Source: an uncultured Chloroflexota bacterium
GTDB lineage: Bacteria; Chloroflexota; Chloroflexia; Chloroflexales; Chloroflexaceae
Direction: 5' to 3'
Length of the DNA: 64,000 nt
NCBI GenBank assembly: GCA_937120965.1
Contig: CAKZKA010000058.1
Location: 16,946 to 80,945 of the forward strand
The notes beneath the pieces are model-generated. The model saw only the letters and a program-made list of their open reading frames with translations. It was not told the origin of the DNA and searched no databases. The position numbers and the translations under genes are program-made. This document shows, piece by piece, positions 52,360 through 62,101 of the stretch (positions within the stretch are counted from its first letter, which is position 1; every line of letters starts with the position of its first letter).

Positions 52360-53823
52360 ATGCAGCAACTCGCCAACACTGTCTTACGAAACTCGATCGC
52401 CGGTCTGGTTGCTCAGATAGCGATCAAACTGCTCTCCTTCGCCTTCTCGGTGCTGATCATTCGCCAACTCGGGGCCGGTGACTTTGGCCAGTATGCGGCG
52501 GTGATCGGCTTTGGCACTGTGTTTCTGTTCATTGCCGATCTGGGGCTGGCGCCCTACACCGTGCGCGAGGTGGCGCGCCTGCGTGACACGCCCGATGGTC
52601 AGGCGCGCATCAGGGATCTCTACGCCGATGTGCTGGCCCTGCGGCTGATCCTGGCCCTGGTTGCCGGGCTGCTGGTGACAAGCGCGGCAATCCTCACCGG
52701 TCGCCCCACGATGATGATCGGCGCAATTGCGCTGAATGCGCTGACTGTACTGGTCTACGCCGTCCACGGCAGCACCGAGGCCGTGCTCGCCGGCCACGAG
52801 CGCCTCGACCTGACCGCCGGCGTGCAGGTGGTCAATCAGCTTGTCTTCGTTTGTCTGGGTGGCCTGGCGCTCTGGCTGGGCCTGGGTTACTACGGGCTGA
52901 TTATTGCCACGATGGCCGGCGTCGTCGTGATGACGGCGCTGGTGGTTCGCGCAGTCCGGAACCTCGGCCTCCGCCCGGGCCGGCTAACCCGGCAGGGCTG
53001 GATTCCCCTGCTGCGCGCCGCCTTCCCCTTCGGCGTCATCGGCCTGACGCTGGGGATCTCGTACCGCTTTGACACGGTGCTGCTCAATATCTTCAGCGGC
53101 GACAGGCCCACCGGCCACTACAACGCCGCCTACAATCTGGTATTCGCTCTGGTAACCCTGTCCAATGTGCTTAACACAGCACTCTACCCCTCGCTCTCGC
53201 GCCAGGCTGTGACCAATCCCGGCAGCTTGCCGAAGATCTATGAGCGGTTGTTGCGCTACCTGCTGCTGGTGGCCCTGCCAATCGCCGTAGGCGGGTTCAT
53301 CCTGGCCCGTCCGCTGGTGGGGTTCCTCTTCGGTCCTGAGTATGGGCCTTCAGCCACACTCCTGGCAATTCTGATCTGGGTCGTTCCGCTGATGTTCCTG
53401 TCGGAGTTTCTGGGCTACGTGGTGGTGATTGCCGGACGGGAGGCCCTGGTCGCGCGGGCAATCGTTGTCAGCAGCAGTGTCAATATTGTCGCCAATCTGC
53501 TGCTCATCCCTCGCTATGGCACACTGGCCGCCGCAACCATCACTGTGGTCACCGAACTGGTGCTGGTCGGGCAGTACCTGTGGCTCATGCGCGATTTGCT
53601 CGGCCAGATGCGTTGGGGCGCCCTGTCACGCTCCGCCGCAGCAGTCGTCGCTATGGCCACACTGGTCTACGCCTTCCAGGATCTACCGGTGCTGGTGACC
53701 GTGGCGATGGGCGGGGCGCTCTACGCCAGTCTGCTGCTGGCGATGCGGGTGATCGGTCCCGATGAAGCTGCCTTCGTGCGCGGTCTGATCGCTGCGCGGC
53801 GGGCTACGGCGGAGCCATCGTAG
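52360..53823 (+). CDS. wzx: Wzx-type polysaccharide flippase
   Basis: A 487-aa membrane protein with about 14 hydrophobic helices. It starts NTVLRNSIAGLVAQIAIKLL, with VLIIRQLGAGDFGQYAAVIG, the MOP-superfamily pattern. It flips undecaprenyl-PP-linked oligosaccharide outward. YNAAYNLVFALVTLSNVLNTALYPSLSR and GRPLVGFLFGPEYGPSA-like blocks are conserved. The ATG at 52360 is chosen because earlier codons (GTG at 52303) give a basic tail without similarity. Ribosome-binding site weak. Present together with an ABC exporter in the same locus. Confidence 0.9.
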   Translation: MQQLANTVLRNSIAGLVAQIAIKLLSFAFSVLIIRQLGAGDFGQYAAVIGFGTVFLFIADLGLAPYTVREVARLRDTPDGQARIRDLYADVLALRLILALVAGLLVTSAAILTGRPTMMIGAIALNALTVLVYAVHGSTEAVLAGHERLDLTAGVQVVNQLVFVCLGGLALWLGLGYYGLIIATMAGVVVMTALVVRAVRNLGLRPGRLTRQGWIPLLRAAFPFGVIGLTLGISYRFDTVLLNIFSGDRPTGHYNAAYNLVFALVTLSNVLNTALYPSLSRQAVTNPGSLPKIYERLLRYLLLVALPIAVGGFILARPLVGFLFGPEYGPSATLLAILIWVVPLMFLSEFLGYVVVIAGREALVARAIVVSSSVNIVANLLLIPRYGTLAAATITVVTELVLVGQYLWLMRDLLGQMRWGALSRSAAAVVAMATLVYAFQDLPVLVTVAMGGALYASLLLAMRVIGPDEAAFVRGLIAARRATAEPS

Positions 53824-53833
53824 GAGTGCACGG

Positions 53834-55168
53834 ATGAAGATCCTCCTCGCCGTCCATCACTTCCCGCCGCGCTACAGCGCTGGCGCCGAACTGTACACCT
53901 TTTGCCTGGCGCGCTGGCTACTCGCTCACGGGCACGAGGCCGAGGTGGTCTGCGTTGAGACGCTCGACCCGGAGCGCGCGGCGGGAGTTGAAGCCGAGTA
54001 CGACAACTACCAGGGCGTGCCGGTCTGGCGATTGCACCTGGGGCTGCGCGGCGCGCCAGCGAACTGGACCTACGCCAACCCGATGGTGGCCGGGTGGGTT
54101 GCCAGGCATATGCAAGCCAACCGGCCTGACCTGCTCCACCTGCACAGCGGTTACCTGATCGGCGCCGGCGTGCTGGAGGAAGCCTACCGTCTCGATGTGC
54201 CGCGTATCGTGACCTTGCACGACTACTGGTTCCTCTGCCCGCGCTTCACCCTGCTGCGCGGCGATGGTCAGGTCTGCGCTGAGATCCCCGCCGATCCAGC
54301 CGGCTGCGCCTGGTGCCTCAATCTCGACCGGCGGCGCTATCGTCTCCCTGAGCAGGTGAGTGGCGGCCTGGCTGGCCGGGCCTGGGTGGCCCTGGTCGGC
54401 GGCGCGGGACGTGATGCGCAGGCCGCGCGGCGCGCGTATCTGCAGGCGGCCCTCGCGCAGGTCGATCTGGCGATCGCGCCCTCACGCTTCCTGGCAGGGA
54501 TCTTCACAACAAGCCAGATCCAGACGAGACTGCAAATAATGCGCATAGGTCTCGATATGGATCGACTGGCAGCCGTGCCACCACCGCCACGTGGCGGCAT
54601 CCTCCGCCTCGGCTATCTCGGCCAGATAGCGCCGCACAAAGGGGTTCATCTGCTGGTGCAGGCGGTGCGCCAGCTTCCGCTCGATGGACGACCGATCCAG
54701 TTGCGGATCTTCGGCAACCCCGAGCAAAACCCCAGCTATACGCGCCAGTTGCGGACCTTGATGGGCGCCGACCCCCGCATTACCCTGGCAGGTTCCTTCA
54801 CCAGCGAGCAGTTGCCCACCGTGCTGGGCGAACTGGATCTCACGGTCGTCCCCTCGATCTGGTATGAGAATAGTCCAATCACGATCATGGAGGCTCACGC
54901 TGCGGGACGCCCGGTGATCACCTCTCGCCTCGGCGGCATGGCCGAACTGGTGCGCGACGAGGTAGACGGGCTGCACTTCGCTCCCGGCGACGCCGGCGAC
55001 CTGGCACGGCAGATCCAGCGCCTGCGCGACGAGCCAGGGCTGCTGGAGCGCCTGCGCGCCGGGGTGCGCCCGCCGCCCAGCATTGATGATGCAATGGGCG
55101 AACTGATCGAGGCCTATCGCCTGGTGATCGATCAGCGCCGGGCCGCGCGACCGATGGAGGTAGTCTGA
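53834..55168 (+). CDS. GT4 family glycosyltransferase
   Basis: A 444-aa GT-B enzyme. KILLAVHHFPPRYSAGAELY and TLHDYWFLCPRFTLL mark the acceptor side. RLGYLGQIAPHKGVHLLVQA and PSIWYENSPITIMEAHAAGRPVI (E-x7-E) mark the nucleotide-sugar side. Two cysteine pairs (LCPRF, GCAWCLNLDRR) resemble the loop of related exopolysaccharide mannosyltransferases. GGAG precedes the ATG by 9 bases. The stop overlaps the next start by 1 nt (TGATG), the beginning of a tightly packed block. Confidence 0.92.
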   Translation: MKILLAVHHFPPRYSAGAELYTFCLARWLLAHGHEAEVVCVETLDPERAAGVEAEYDNYQGVPVWRLHLGLRGAPANWTYANPMVAGWVARHMQANRPDLLHLHSGYLIGAGVLEEAYRLDVPRIVTLHDYWFLCPRFTLLRGDGQVCAEIPADPAGCAWCLNLDRRRYRLPEQVSGGLAGRAWVALVGGAGRDAQAARRAYLQAALAQVDLAIAPSRFLAGIFTTSQIQTRLQIMRIGLDMDRLAAVPPPPRGGILRLGYLGQIAPHKGVHLLVQAVRQLPLDGRPIQLRIFGNPEQNPSYTRQLRTLMGADPRITLAGSFTSEQLPTVLGELDLTVVPSIWYENSPITIMEAHAAGRPVITSRLGGMAELVRDEVDGLHFAPGDAGDLARQIQRLRDEPGLLERLRAGVRPPPSIDDAMGELIEAYRLVIDQRRAARPMEVV

Positions 55169-56085
55169 TGCCGCCGCGTGTCGCTATCATCGTACTGACC
55201 TACAACGGCCTCGCCGACACCCTGGCCTGCCTGGCGTCGCTGGAGCGCCTGGACTATCCCCGCGAGCGTTATCGCGTCGTGGTGGTAGACAACGCTTCGC
55301 AGGACGGAACGCCCGCAGCAGTGCGGGCAGCCTTCCCCGAAACATTCGTATTCGTTATTGAGAACGGGGCCAACCTCGGCTTTGCGGCGGGTAACAACGT
55401 CGGCCTGCGCTACGCCCTGGCGCAGGGTTTCGACTACGCCCTGCTGCTCAACAACGACACGGAGGCCCCGCCCAACCTGCTGAGCGCGCTGGTGGCCGCA
55501 GCCGAAAGCGACCCGCGCGCAGGCGCGGTGGGACCGATCATTTACTACCACGCTGCGCCGACACGGGTCTGGTCGGCGGGCGGCTGGATCGACTGGGAAC
55601 AGGGCATCAGCCGGATGGAAGGTGAGGTTGAGGATCAAGGGCAGTTCACGGCAACCCGTGAGGTAGACTTCATAACGGGCTGCGCGATGCTGCTTCGGTG
55701 CGCGGCGCTGGAGCGGGTCGGCTTGCTCGACGAACGCTTCTTTATGTACTTCGAGGAGACCGAGTGGTGCGTGCGCGCCCGCCGGGCGGGCTTTCGCATC
55801 CTCTTTGCGCCACAGGCAAAACTCTGGCACAAGATCCCCCTCAACGCCCGTTTTGACAAGGAGTATCTGGCGTACTACATGACCCGCAACCGGCTGCTGT
55901 TCCTGCGAGCCACAGGCGCCAGACCGCGGACCTGGTTCAAGGCCCTGGTACTGCAGGATCTGCGCACCTACCTGAGCCTGTGCCTGCGCCCGAAGTGGCG
56001 CGCGCGCCGGGGCCGCGTGGGGATGCGCCTGGCCTGGATAGACTTCTGGCGGGGGAAGTTTGGGCGGCTGGAGACGACGATTTAA
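55168..56085 (+). CDS. GT2 rhamnosyltransferase-like protein
   Basis: A 305-aa enzyme with AIIVLTYNGLADTLACLASL, VVVDNASQDGTPAAV, NLGFAAGNNVGLRYAL and LLLNNDTEAPPNLL. This is the pattern of WbbL-type rhamnosyl- and galactofuranosyltransferases. Later FITGCAMLLRCAALERVGLLDERFFMYFEETEWCVRARRAG is also typical. Rhamnose transfer is a family guess. Overlaps the preceding stop by 1 nt and precedes a GT4 gene by 10 bp. Confidence 0.92.
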   Translation: MPPRVAIIVLTYNGLADTLACLASLERLDYPRERYRVVVVDNASQDGTPAAVRAAFPETFVFVIENGANLGFAAGNNVGLRYALAQGFDYALLLNNDTEAPPNLLSALVAAAESDPRAGAVGPIIYYHAAPTRVWSAGGWIDWEQGISRMEGEVEDQGQFTATREVDFITGCAMLLRCAALERVGLLDERFFMYFEETEWCVRARRAGFRILFAPQAKLWHKIPLNARFDKEYLAYYMTRNRLLFLRATGARPRTWFKALVLQDLRTYLSLCLRPKWRARRGRVGMRLAWIDFWRGKFGRLETTI

Positions 56086-56095
56086 GGTGCCGACA

Positions 56096-57274
56096 ATGCG
56101 CATTGGAATTGACGTTCGCTACCTCTCCCACGGCCTGGTTGGCGGCGTGCATACGTATGTGAAGCAACTGGTGCCGGCGTTGCTGAGGGCAGCTCCGGAG
56201 CACGAGTTTGTACTCTACGCCGACACCAAGGCGCCCTTCGAGTTGCGCGATGTGCCGGCCAACACGCGGGTACGCTATCTGCCGTACCGTAATGCACTCT
56301 CCAGTGTCATGAGCGACTTCGTGCGCATGCGCCGCGCGATGGCTACTGACCGGGTGCAAATCGCGCACTTTCCCACCAACTACGGCTTTGGACCGCGCGG
56401 CGCCGCAACGGTAATCACTCTGCACGACGCAATGACCTTGATGCCGCTGAGCCATACGTTGCAGAGCAAAGGCACCCTCTGGGATACTCGCGCGCGCGCG
56501 ATGACGATATACCTCTACTGCTGCTCGCACCTGGCTCTGCGCCGCGCCGATCTGGTGCTCACCGTCTCGGAGCACGCACGCCGGGAGATCGCCCACCACG
56601 GTCGCTACGATCCCGGGCGGATTGTCGCGATCCATCACGGGATCGAGGCCGGGTTGCGCCGGGTGACGGATGCAGCAGTCCTGGCTGAAGTGCGAGCGCG
56701 TTACAGGCTGGAACGCCCTTTCATCCTCGCCGACGGGTTGAAGAATCCGGCGGTAATCGTGCGCGCATGGCAGCACCTGCCGCAACACCTGCGCGACAGC
56801 CACACAATCGTCTTCTTCAGCCGGCGCGAGCCACTACCGGTGGTGCGGGAAACCGAGGCCGCCGGTCAGTGCCGCCTGTTGCTGAACATACCTCGGGCGG
56901 ATCTGGTCGCGCTCTACAGTATGGCCTGCGCCTTTGTCTTCCCTTCGTGGCTGGAAGGCTTCGGCATTCCGATTGTGGAAGCTATGACCTGCGGCGCGCC
57001 AGTGATCTGCGCCGACAACTCAGCGATGCCGGAGGTTGCCGGTGGCGCTGCTCTCCTCTGCAACGCCGAGGATGAGCATACACTGGCAGGACACCTGAAC
57101 CGCGTACTTGGCGACACGAACGAAGCGGAGCGCTTGCGCGAGCTTGGGTACGCCCGCGCGCGCCAGTTCTCGTGGCAGCGCACAGCGGAACAGACCCTTG
57201 CAGCCTACCACCGCGCGGCCGGCACATCCGTTCCCGTATCGGACCCCCACCGTTTGCACACGCAGCAGAGTTGA
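56096..57274 (+). CDS. GT4 family glycosyltransferase
   Basis: A 392-aa GT-B protein starting RIGIDVRYLSHGLVGGVHTYV. ITLHDAMTLMPLS and LTVSEHARREIAHHGR precede the donor domain. PSWLEGFGIPIVEAMTCGAPVI holds the E-x7-E signature and ADNSAMPEVAGGAALL follows. It resembles the second paralogue at 59415 (RIGIDARFLTH). The usual family motif between the domains, GxxKNPxxLL, reads DGLKNPAVIVRAW. AAGGTG precedes the ATG at 56096. Confidence 0.9.
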   Translation: MRIGIDVRYLSHGLVGGVHTYVKQLVPALLRAAPEHEFVLYADTKAPFELRDVPANTRVRYLPYRNALSSVMSDFVRMRRAMATDRVQIAHFPTNYGFGPRGAATVITLHDAMTLMPLSHTLQSKGTLWDTRARAMTIYLYCCSHLALRRADLVLTVSEHARREIAHHGRYDPGRIVAIHHGIEAGLRRVTDAAVLAEVRARYRLERPFILADGLKNPAVIVRAWQHLPQHLRDSHTIVFFSRREPLPVVRETEAAGQCRLLLNIPRADLVALYSMACAFVFPSWLEGFGIPIVEAMTCGAPVICADNSAMPEVAGGAALLCNAEDEHTLAGHLNRVLGDTNEAERLRELGYARARQFSWQRTAEQTLAAYHRAAGTSVPVSDPHRLHTQQS

Positions 57275-57278
57275 ACCT

Positions 57279-58496
57279 ATGCGCATCCTCGCTCTGACAT
57301 CCTGGTGGCCCGAGCCTGCCGATAACGGGATCAAGCTACGCCTGAGCCGGCTGCTGGAAGCGCTGGGCACCAGGCACGAAGTGCACTTGCTGGCGCTGTG
57401 CCGTGATCTGCCCGCTGCGACAGACCAGCAACTGCCGTTGCGCTACTGCGCAACCGCGCTCGCTGAGCATGCACCAGCGACACCGTTACGCAAAGGCAGT
57501 CAGGTGATGAGCCTCTGGTCGCTCAGACCCGCCTCGGTACGCGCCGCCTGGAGCCCGTCCTTTGCCGACCTGGTACGTCGGAGCGCAGTCGCCCTTACTC
57601 CCGATATCGTCGTTGCTTTTGAGCTCTCCAGCGCACCGTACGCACTGCTGCTCCCCGGCATCCCGCGGGTCCTTGATGACCTGGAGATGGCCGCGCTACA
57701 CGACGAATTCACTACCTCCACCGGTCCTCAGCGCCTGCGACGCTGGCTCACCTGGGCAAAGCACCGCAGCTATGTGCGGCACATCCTTGCAGGTTTTGCC
57801 GGTTACACGGCGGTATCGGCGCGTGAAGCTGCCCTGGCCGAACCACTCGCGCCCGCAAGGGCGCAGATGGCCGTACTGCCGAATGGCGCCGACATCGAGG
57901 CCACGCTTCTCCCCCTGGAGCCCGAACCGGACACCCTGATCTACCCGGGCGCGCTTAGCTACCAGGCCAACCACGACGCGATGAGCTATTTTCTGGAGCA
58001 CATTTTCCCCCAGATACGTGGAATGCGCCCTGCGACCAGACTCCGGATCACGGGCCGGGCCACCACAGCCCAGATCGCGGCCCTACCGCCATCCGAAGGG
58101 GTAGAGTTCACCGGCTTTGTGCCTGATATTAAAGCGCTGGTAGCGCGCAGTTGGGCCGAAGTGGTACCACTGCGGGAGGGCAGCGGCACGCGCCTGAAGA
58201 TCCTCGAAGCCCTGGCCCTGGGCACCCCGGTGGTCAGCACAACGAAAGGCGCTGAGGGGCTTGATCTGACACCTGGCCGGGATTACCTGATCGCCGATAC
58301 GCCTGCAGCCTTTGCCGAGACCACCGTGCGCCTGCTTGCCCACCCCGACGAGCGCGCGCGACTAAGCGCCAACGGTCGCCGCGCGGTAGCCGAGCGGTAC
58401 GACTGGCGAGCCATCGGGGCGCGCTTTGTGGCCCTGGTGGAGACGATAGCAACCCAGAAACAGGTTATTTATGGCACACGCATCCACACAACCTGA
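57279..58496 (+). CDS. GT4/GT1-like glycosyltransferase
   Basis: A 405-aa GT-B enzyme opening RILALTSWWPEPADNGIKLR. VLDDLEMAALHDEFT and TAVSAREAAL lie in the middle. LIYPGALSYQANHDAMSYFL and VPLREGSGTRLKILEALALGTPVVST (E-x8-E type) mark the donor domain. This is the exopolysaccharide sugar-transferase (Stp1/HreP-like) form. The gene starts 4 bp after the previous stop and its end overlaps the next start by 26 nt. Confidence 0.9.
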   Translation: MRILALTSWWPEPADNGIKLRLSRLLEALGTRHEVHLLALCRDLPAATDQQLPLRYCATALAEHAPATPLRKGSQVMSLWSLRPASVRAAWSPSFADLVRRSAVALTPDIVVAFELSSAPYALLLPGIPRVLDDLEMAALHDEFTTSTGPQRLRRWLTWAKHRSYVRHILAGFAGYTAVSAREAALAEPLAPARAQMAVLPNGADIEATLLPLEPEPDTLIYPGALSYQANHDAMSYFLEHIFPQIRGMRPATRLRITGRATTAQIAALPPSEGVEFTGFVPDIKALVARSWAEVVPLREGSGTRLKILEALALGTPVVSTTKGAEGLDLTPGRDYLIADTPAAFAETTVRLLAHPDERARLSANGRRAVAERYDWRAIGARFVALVETIATQKQVIYGTRIHTT

Positions 58497-59418
58497 TCTC
58501 GCCATTATTATCGTTAATTGGAATACCCGGCAACTGCTCCTGGATTGCCTGGCGGCCATACCGGCTGCCACACCTGACATTGCCGTCGAGACCTGGGTGG
58601 TAGACAACGGTTCCGCCGACGGCAGTGTCGCGGCCGTGCAGAGCCACTACCCTGAGGTGCGGATCATTGCGAACGGCGACAATAAAGGCTTCGCGGCGGC
58701 CAACAACCAGGCCATTCGCGCCAGCAACAGCCGCCACGTGCTGCTACTTAACAGTGATACCCTTCCCGGGGCCGGTTCGCTCAGCGCCCTGGTACGTTTT
58801 CTCGATCAGCATCCCCGGGTAGGGATCGTTGGACCAGAACTGCTCAATGGCGACGGGAGCGTGCAACTCTCCTACGCCAGTTTTCCGACCCTGGCTTCAG
58901 AGTTGACCGGGCGTAACCTGCGCCGCCGCCAGCGTTTTGCCACCAGCGATGGGAGCGAGGCTTACCGTGTGGATTGGATCGGCGGCGCCTGTTTTGCAAT
59001 CCGGCGGACGGCTATTGAACAGTTCGGCCTGCTCGACGAGCGCTACTTTATGTACACTGAGGAAGCGGACTGGTGTTTTCGCGCCCGGCGGGCCGGCTGG
59101 GAAGTTTGCTACCTCCCAGGAGCGGAAGTGGTGCATCTAGGAGGACAGAGCAGCCGCATGGTCAGTACCCGGATGAAAGCCGAACTCTACCGCAGCAAGC
59201 TACGTTTCTTCGGCAAGCACTACGGCTCGCTACGCACGCACATACTGGGAATCGGACTGCTGGCCATTTTTCTCACCAGAGCAACTGCCGGGGCGCTCGT
59301 TACGGCTGTGCCGGGGCGCCAGGGCGCCGGACGGACAATCACGCGCGACAGCGGCCTGATGCTGGCGGCCATTCAACGCCAGTTGCGCCAACCCCTGGCA
59401 CCCGAGGTGGTACGATGA
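58471..59418 (+). CDS. GT2 rhamnosyltransferase-like protein
   Basis: A 315-aa enzyme with AIIIVNWNTRQLLLDCLAAI, VVDNGSADGSVAAV, NKGFAAANNQAIRAS and LLLNSDTLPGAGSL. WIGGACFAIRRTAIEQFGLL and FMYTEEADWCFRARRAGW follow. Same subgroup as 55168 but not a close copy. A C-terminal hydrophobic segment (HILGIGLLAIFLTRATAGAL) could attach it to the membrane. Its start lies inside the preceding gene, and its stop overlaps the next start (ATGA), so expression is likely coupled. Confidence 0.92.
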   Translation: MAHASTQPDLAIIIVNWNTRQLLLDCLAAIPAATPDIAVETWVVDNGSADGSVAAVQSHYPEVRIIANGDNKGFAAANNQAIRASNSRHVLLLNSDTLPGAGSLSALVRFLDQHPRVGIVGPELLNGDGSVQLSYASFPTLASELTGRNLRRRQRFATSDGSEAYRVDWIGGACFAIRRTAIEQFGLLDERYFMYTEEADWCFRARRAGWEVCYLPGAEVVHLGGQSSRMVSTRMKAELYRSKLRFFGKHYGSLRTHILGIGLLAIFLTRATAGALVTAVPGRQGAGRTITRDSGLMLAAIQRQLRQPLAPEVVR

Positions 59419-60602
59419 GGATCGGTATTGATGCACGCTTCCTGACCCACCCCCAGCGCGGGGGGTTCAAGACCTACAGTGAAGAATTGATTGCGGCCCT
59501 GGCTGACGTCGATCGGGATAATGAATATATCCTCTATGTTGATCGACCACCTGCACCGGGGGATCGCATCCCCCGCCAGCCAAACATAAGCGTACGCATT
59601 ATTGACGGCCACCTGCGCCTGATTGGCATGCCCTGGCGTGAACAAGCTGGCCTGGCGCTTGCTGCCGTTCGCGACCGGCTTGACCTCCTGCACGCCCCGT
59701 GTCTGACTGCACCACTGCTCCTGAGCTGTCCTCTGGTTGTGACCATCCACGATATGATCTGGAAGCGCCTCGGAATAGCGGACAGTGGCCGCTGGGCGCT
59801 TAACCCACGCTCACTGATGGATCACTACTACCGACTTGTGCCGGACGTAGCAGCACGGCGTGCGGCGGTAGTGATTACCGTCTCCCACGCGGCAAAGGCC
59901 GACATCATCGCGGCATTCGGGCTTCCCGCCGAGCGGGTAATTGTTACTCACGAGGCGGCGAAGCCGGTTTTCTACCAGTCGATCGACCCGGTCACTGCGG
60001 CAGCAACCCGCGCGCGCCTGGGGCTGAACGGCTCCTACTTACTCGGCATCGGTTCGTCTGATCCGCGAAAAAACATGGAGACCCTGCTGCGCGCCTACGC
60101 TCTGCTTCCCGCGGAACAACGTGCGGGTCATCAACTCGCAATCGTTTGGACCCACCAGCACCTGGCCGAGGAGATTGCCCAGCTCGCGCACGAACTGGGC
60201 ATAGCCAGACAAACGGTGTTCCTCAGGGGTGTAGACGATAGCGAGTTAGCGGCGCTCTATGCCGGGGCAAGCCTGTTTGCCTTTCCATCGCGTTACGAGG
60301 GCTTCGGTCTTCCACTGCTTGAGGCTATGGCATGTGGGGCGCCGGTGGTTGCGGCCAACAACTCATCCATCCCAGAGATTACCGGTGATGCCGCCCTGCT
60401 CTTCGACGCCGACAACTATCAGGAACTTGCGGCAGCTATGCTACGGATCCTCAGTGAGAAAAACTTAGCACAGACCCTCCGGGCAACCGGGCAGCGGCGC
60501 GCAAGCACGTTCTCCTGGAACCGCTGCGCGCGCGAAACCCTGGCGGTCTACACGCAGGTCAATCAGTGGGGTGACGCCGTGGTGGAGCGTCCCATAGGAT
60601 AA
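59415..60602 (+). CDS. GT4 family glycosyltransferase
   Basis: A 395-aa GT-B protein starting RIGIDARFLTHPQRGGFKTYS. VTIHDMIWKRLGIADSGR and ITVSHAAKADIIAAFGLP precede the donor domain. LLGIGSSDPRKNMETLLRAY and PSRYEGFGLPLLEAMACGAPVVA (E-x7-E) are clear, as is ANNSSIPEITGDAALLFDA. This is the mannosyltransferase-like RfaB/WbdA form. Coupled to the previous gene by a 4-nt overlap. Confidence 0.94.
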   Translation: MRIGIDARFLTHPQRGGFKTYSEELIAALADVDRDNEYILYVDRPPAPGDRIPRQPNISVRIIDGHLRLIGMPWREQAGLALAAVRDRLDLLHAPCLTAPLLLSCPLVVTIHDMIWKRLGIADSGRWALNPRSLMDHYYRLVPDVAARRAAVVITVSHAAKADIIAAFGLPAERVIVTHEAAKPVFYQSIDPVTAAATRARLGLNGSYLLGIGSSDPRKNMETLLRAYALLPAEQRAGHQLAIVWTHQHLAEEIAQLAHELGIARQTVFLRGVDDSELAALYAGASLFAFPSRYEGFGLPLLEAMACGAPVVAANNSSIPEITGDAALLFDADNYQELAAAMLRILSEKNLAQTLRATGQRRASTFSWNRCARETLAVYTQVNQWGDAVVERPIG

Positions 60603-60649
60603 ATGTGTCCGGCTGCTCACGTCGCAAGAGAGGACCGACAGGCACGAAC

Positions 60650-62098
60650 ATGCTCCGATGGCTTGACCACCTTGAACGTCCCGAAGCGTTACCGGTGTTT
60701 CCTCGCCGGTTGCTCGCCGTCGCGATGGTAGGCATTGCGATCGCCTACAGCGTCTCGATCGGGTTCATCCTCGCCCGCGGGAACTCCCGTCTGGCGCTGA
60801 TGCTGATCGTCCTCCCGCTCCTACCTATCGCCATAAGCTTCGCCTCACGCTACTTTGCGACTATCGTTCTGATCCTGCCCCTGACGGCACTGATGTTGCG
60901 CATGGTCAACATACCAGTGGGCAACGCCAGTGAAATGCCGATCAGCATGGTCATCGCGCTGGGGCTGGTCGGAATGTGGCTGACCGGCATGCTGATCAGG
61001 CGCAGATGGGAGGTGACACCCACACCGTTCAACCGGGTTTTACTGGCGTTCATGGCCGTCTGCATTGTTTCTATGCCCTGGGGTATCGTTTGGGCCGACC
61101 CGATCCTGAACTGGCGGATTGTGGGCAACAACTTTCGCGTAGTACAGTCTGCCTCGCTCCTCTCGCTGCTGGCCCTGATGTGGGTGCCATTCATGGTGGC
61201 ACGCTTCATCGACCGGCCATGGAAGATCTGGTTTTACCTGTGGTCGTTTATAGCCTGCGGGGCTATGATGACTGCCACCCAGTTTTTCAGCATACCCCAG
61301 ATATTCCTGAATGACAGGGGCCTCTGGGGACTGTGGTTTGCAGTGCCACTGGCCGGGCTGGTGATTGTGTATCCCCACACGCCGTGGTACGGAAAGCTCG
61401 CGGGAGCAGCGCTCCTTGGCTGGCACCTGTACATAGTTGCGGTCAAAAACTCTCTCTGGGTCTCTGGCTGGCTCCCGACCCTGGCAGGATTGTTTGCGCT
61501 GCTTTTCCTGCACTCACGTAAGCTCTTCGTGGTGATCCTGATCATCGCCATCCCCTACGCTGTCATTGGGCCAGGTCGCGATTATCTGGAGAAAGTAACC
61601 GCGGACAATATTGAGGAAGGCAGCAGTGGACGCCTGGAGATCTGGGAACGGAACATGGGGATTGTGCGCGAGCACTGGCTGTTCGGCACCGGGCCGGCGG
61701 GCTACGCGCCCTACAATATGACCTACTTCCCCTGGGATGCGCGCTCGACCCATAATAACTACTTCGACATTCTGGCTCAGTTCGGGGTGATTGGCGCCGG
61801 GCTGTGGCTCTGGTTCATGGGCGCCAGCCTGTGGTACGGCTGGCGCACGGTGCAGATCACGCCACCTGGACTGTTACGTACTGTAGCCATCGTTGCCACT
61901 GCTGGTTGGGCTGGCGCTCTGGTTTCAATGGTCTTTGGCGATTGGATGTTGCCCTTCGTCTACAACCAGGGGATCGCTGGTTTTAGCTACGCAGCCTATA
62001 ACTGGCTATTCCTCGGTTTACTGATTGTAGTGAGGCAAATGGCTGAGCAACACACGCAAAGCGTCGTCACCTCAGGAGCGTCCGCGCAGGAGGCTTGA
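60650..62098 (+). CDS. O-antigen ligase/polymerase family membrane protein
   Basis: A 482-aa protein with about 11-12 hydrophobic helices. WYLWSFI-like helices and the large loop between late helices carry EGSSGRLEIWERNMGIVREHWLFGTGPAGY. This and STHNNYFDILAQFGVIGAGLWLW are the signature of the O-antigen ligase (WaaL/Wzy_C-like) superfamily, with conserved arginine and histidine. It joins or polymerises lipid-linked glycans at the outer face. Ligase and polymerase cannot be told apart by sequence. ATG at 60650 is preceded by AGAGGACC at rather long spacing; a GTG 15 codons earlier is possible. Confidence 0.9.
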   Translation: MLRWLDHLERPEALPVFPRRLLAVAMVGIAIAYSVSIGFILARGNSRLALMLIVLPLLPIAISFASRYFATIVLILPLTALMLRMVNIPVGNASEMPISMVIALGLVGMWLTGMLIRRRWEVTPTPFNRVLLAFMAVCIVSMPWGIVWADPILNWRIVGNNFRVVQSASLLSLLALMWVPFMVARFIDRPWKIWFYLWSFIACGAMMTATQFFSIPQIFLNDRGLWGLWFAVPLAGLVIVYPHTPWYGKLAGAALLGWHLYIVAVKNSLWVSGWLPTLAGLFALLFLHSRKLFVVILIIAIPYAVIGPGRDYLEKVTADNIEEGSSGRLEIWERNMGIVREHWLFGTGPAGYAPYNMTYFPWDARSTHNNYFDILAQFGVIGAGLWLWFMGASLWYGWRTVQITPPGLLRTVAIVATAGWAGALVSMVFGDWMLPFVYNQGIAGFSYAAYNWLFLGLLIVVRQMAEQHTQSVVTSGASAQEA

Positions 62099-62101
62099 AG
62101 C

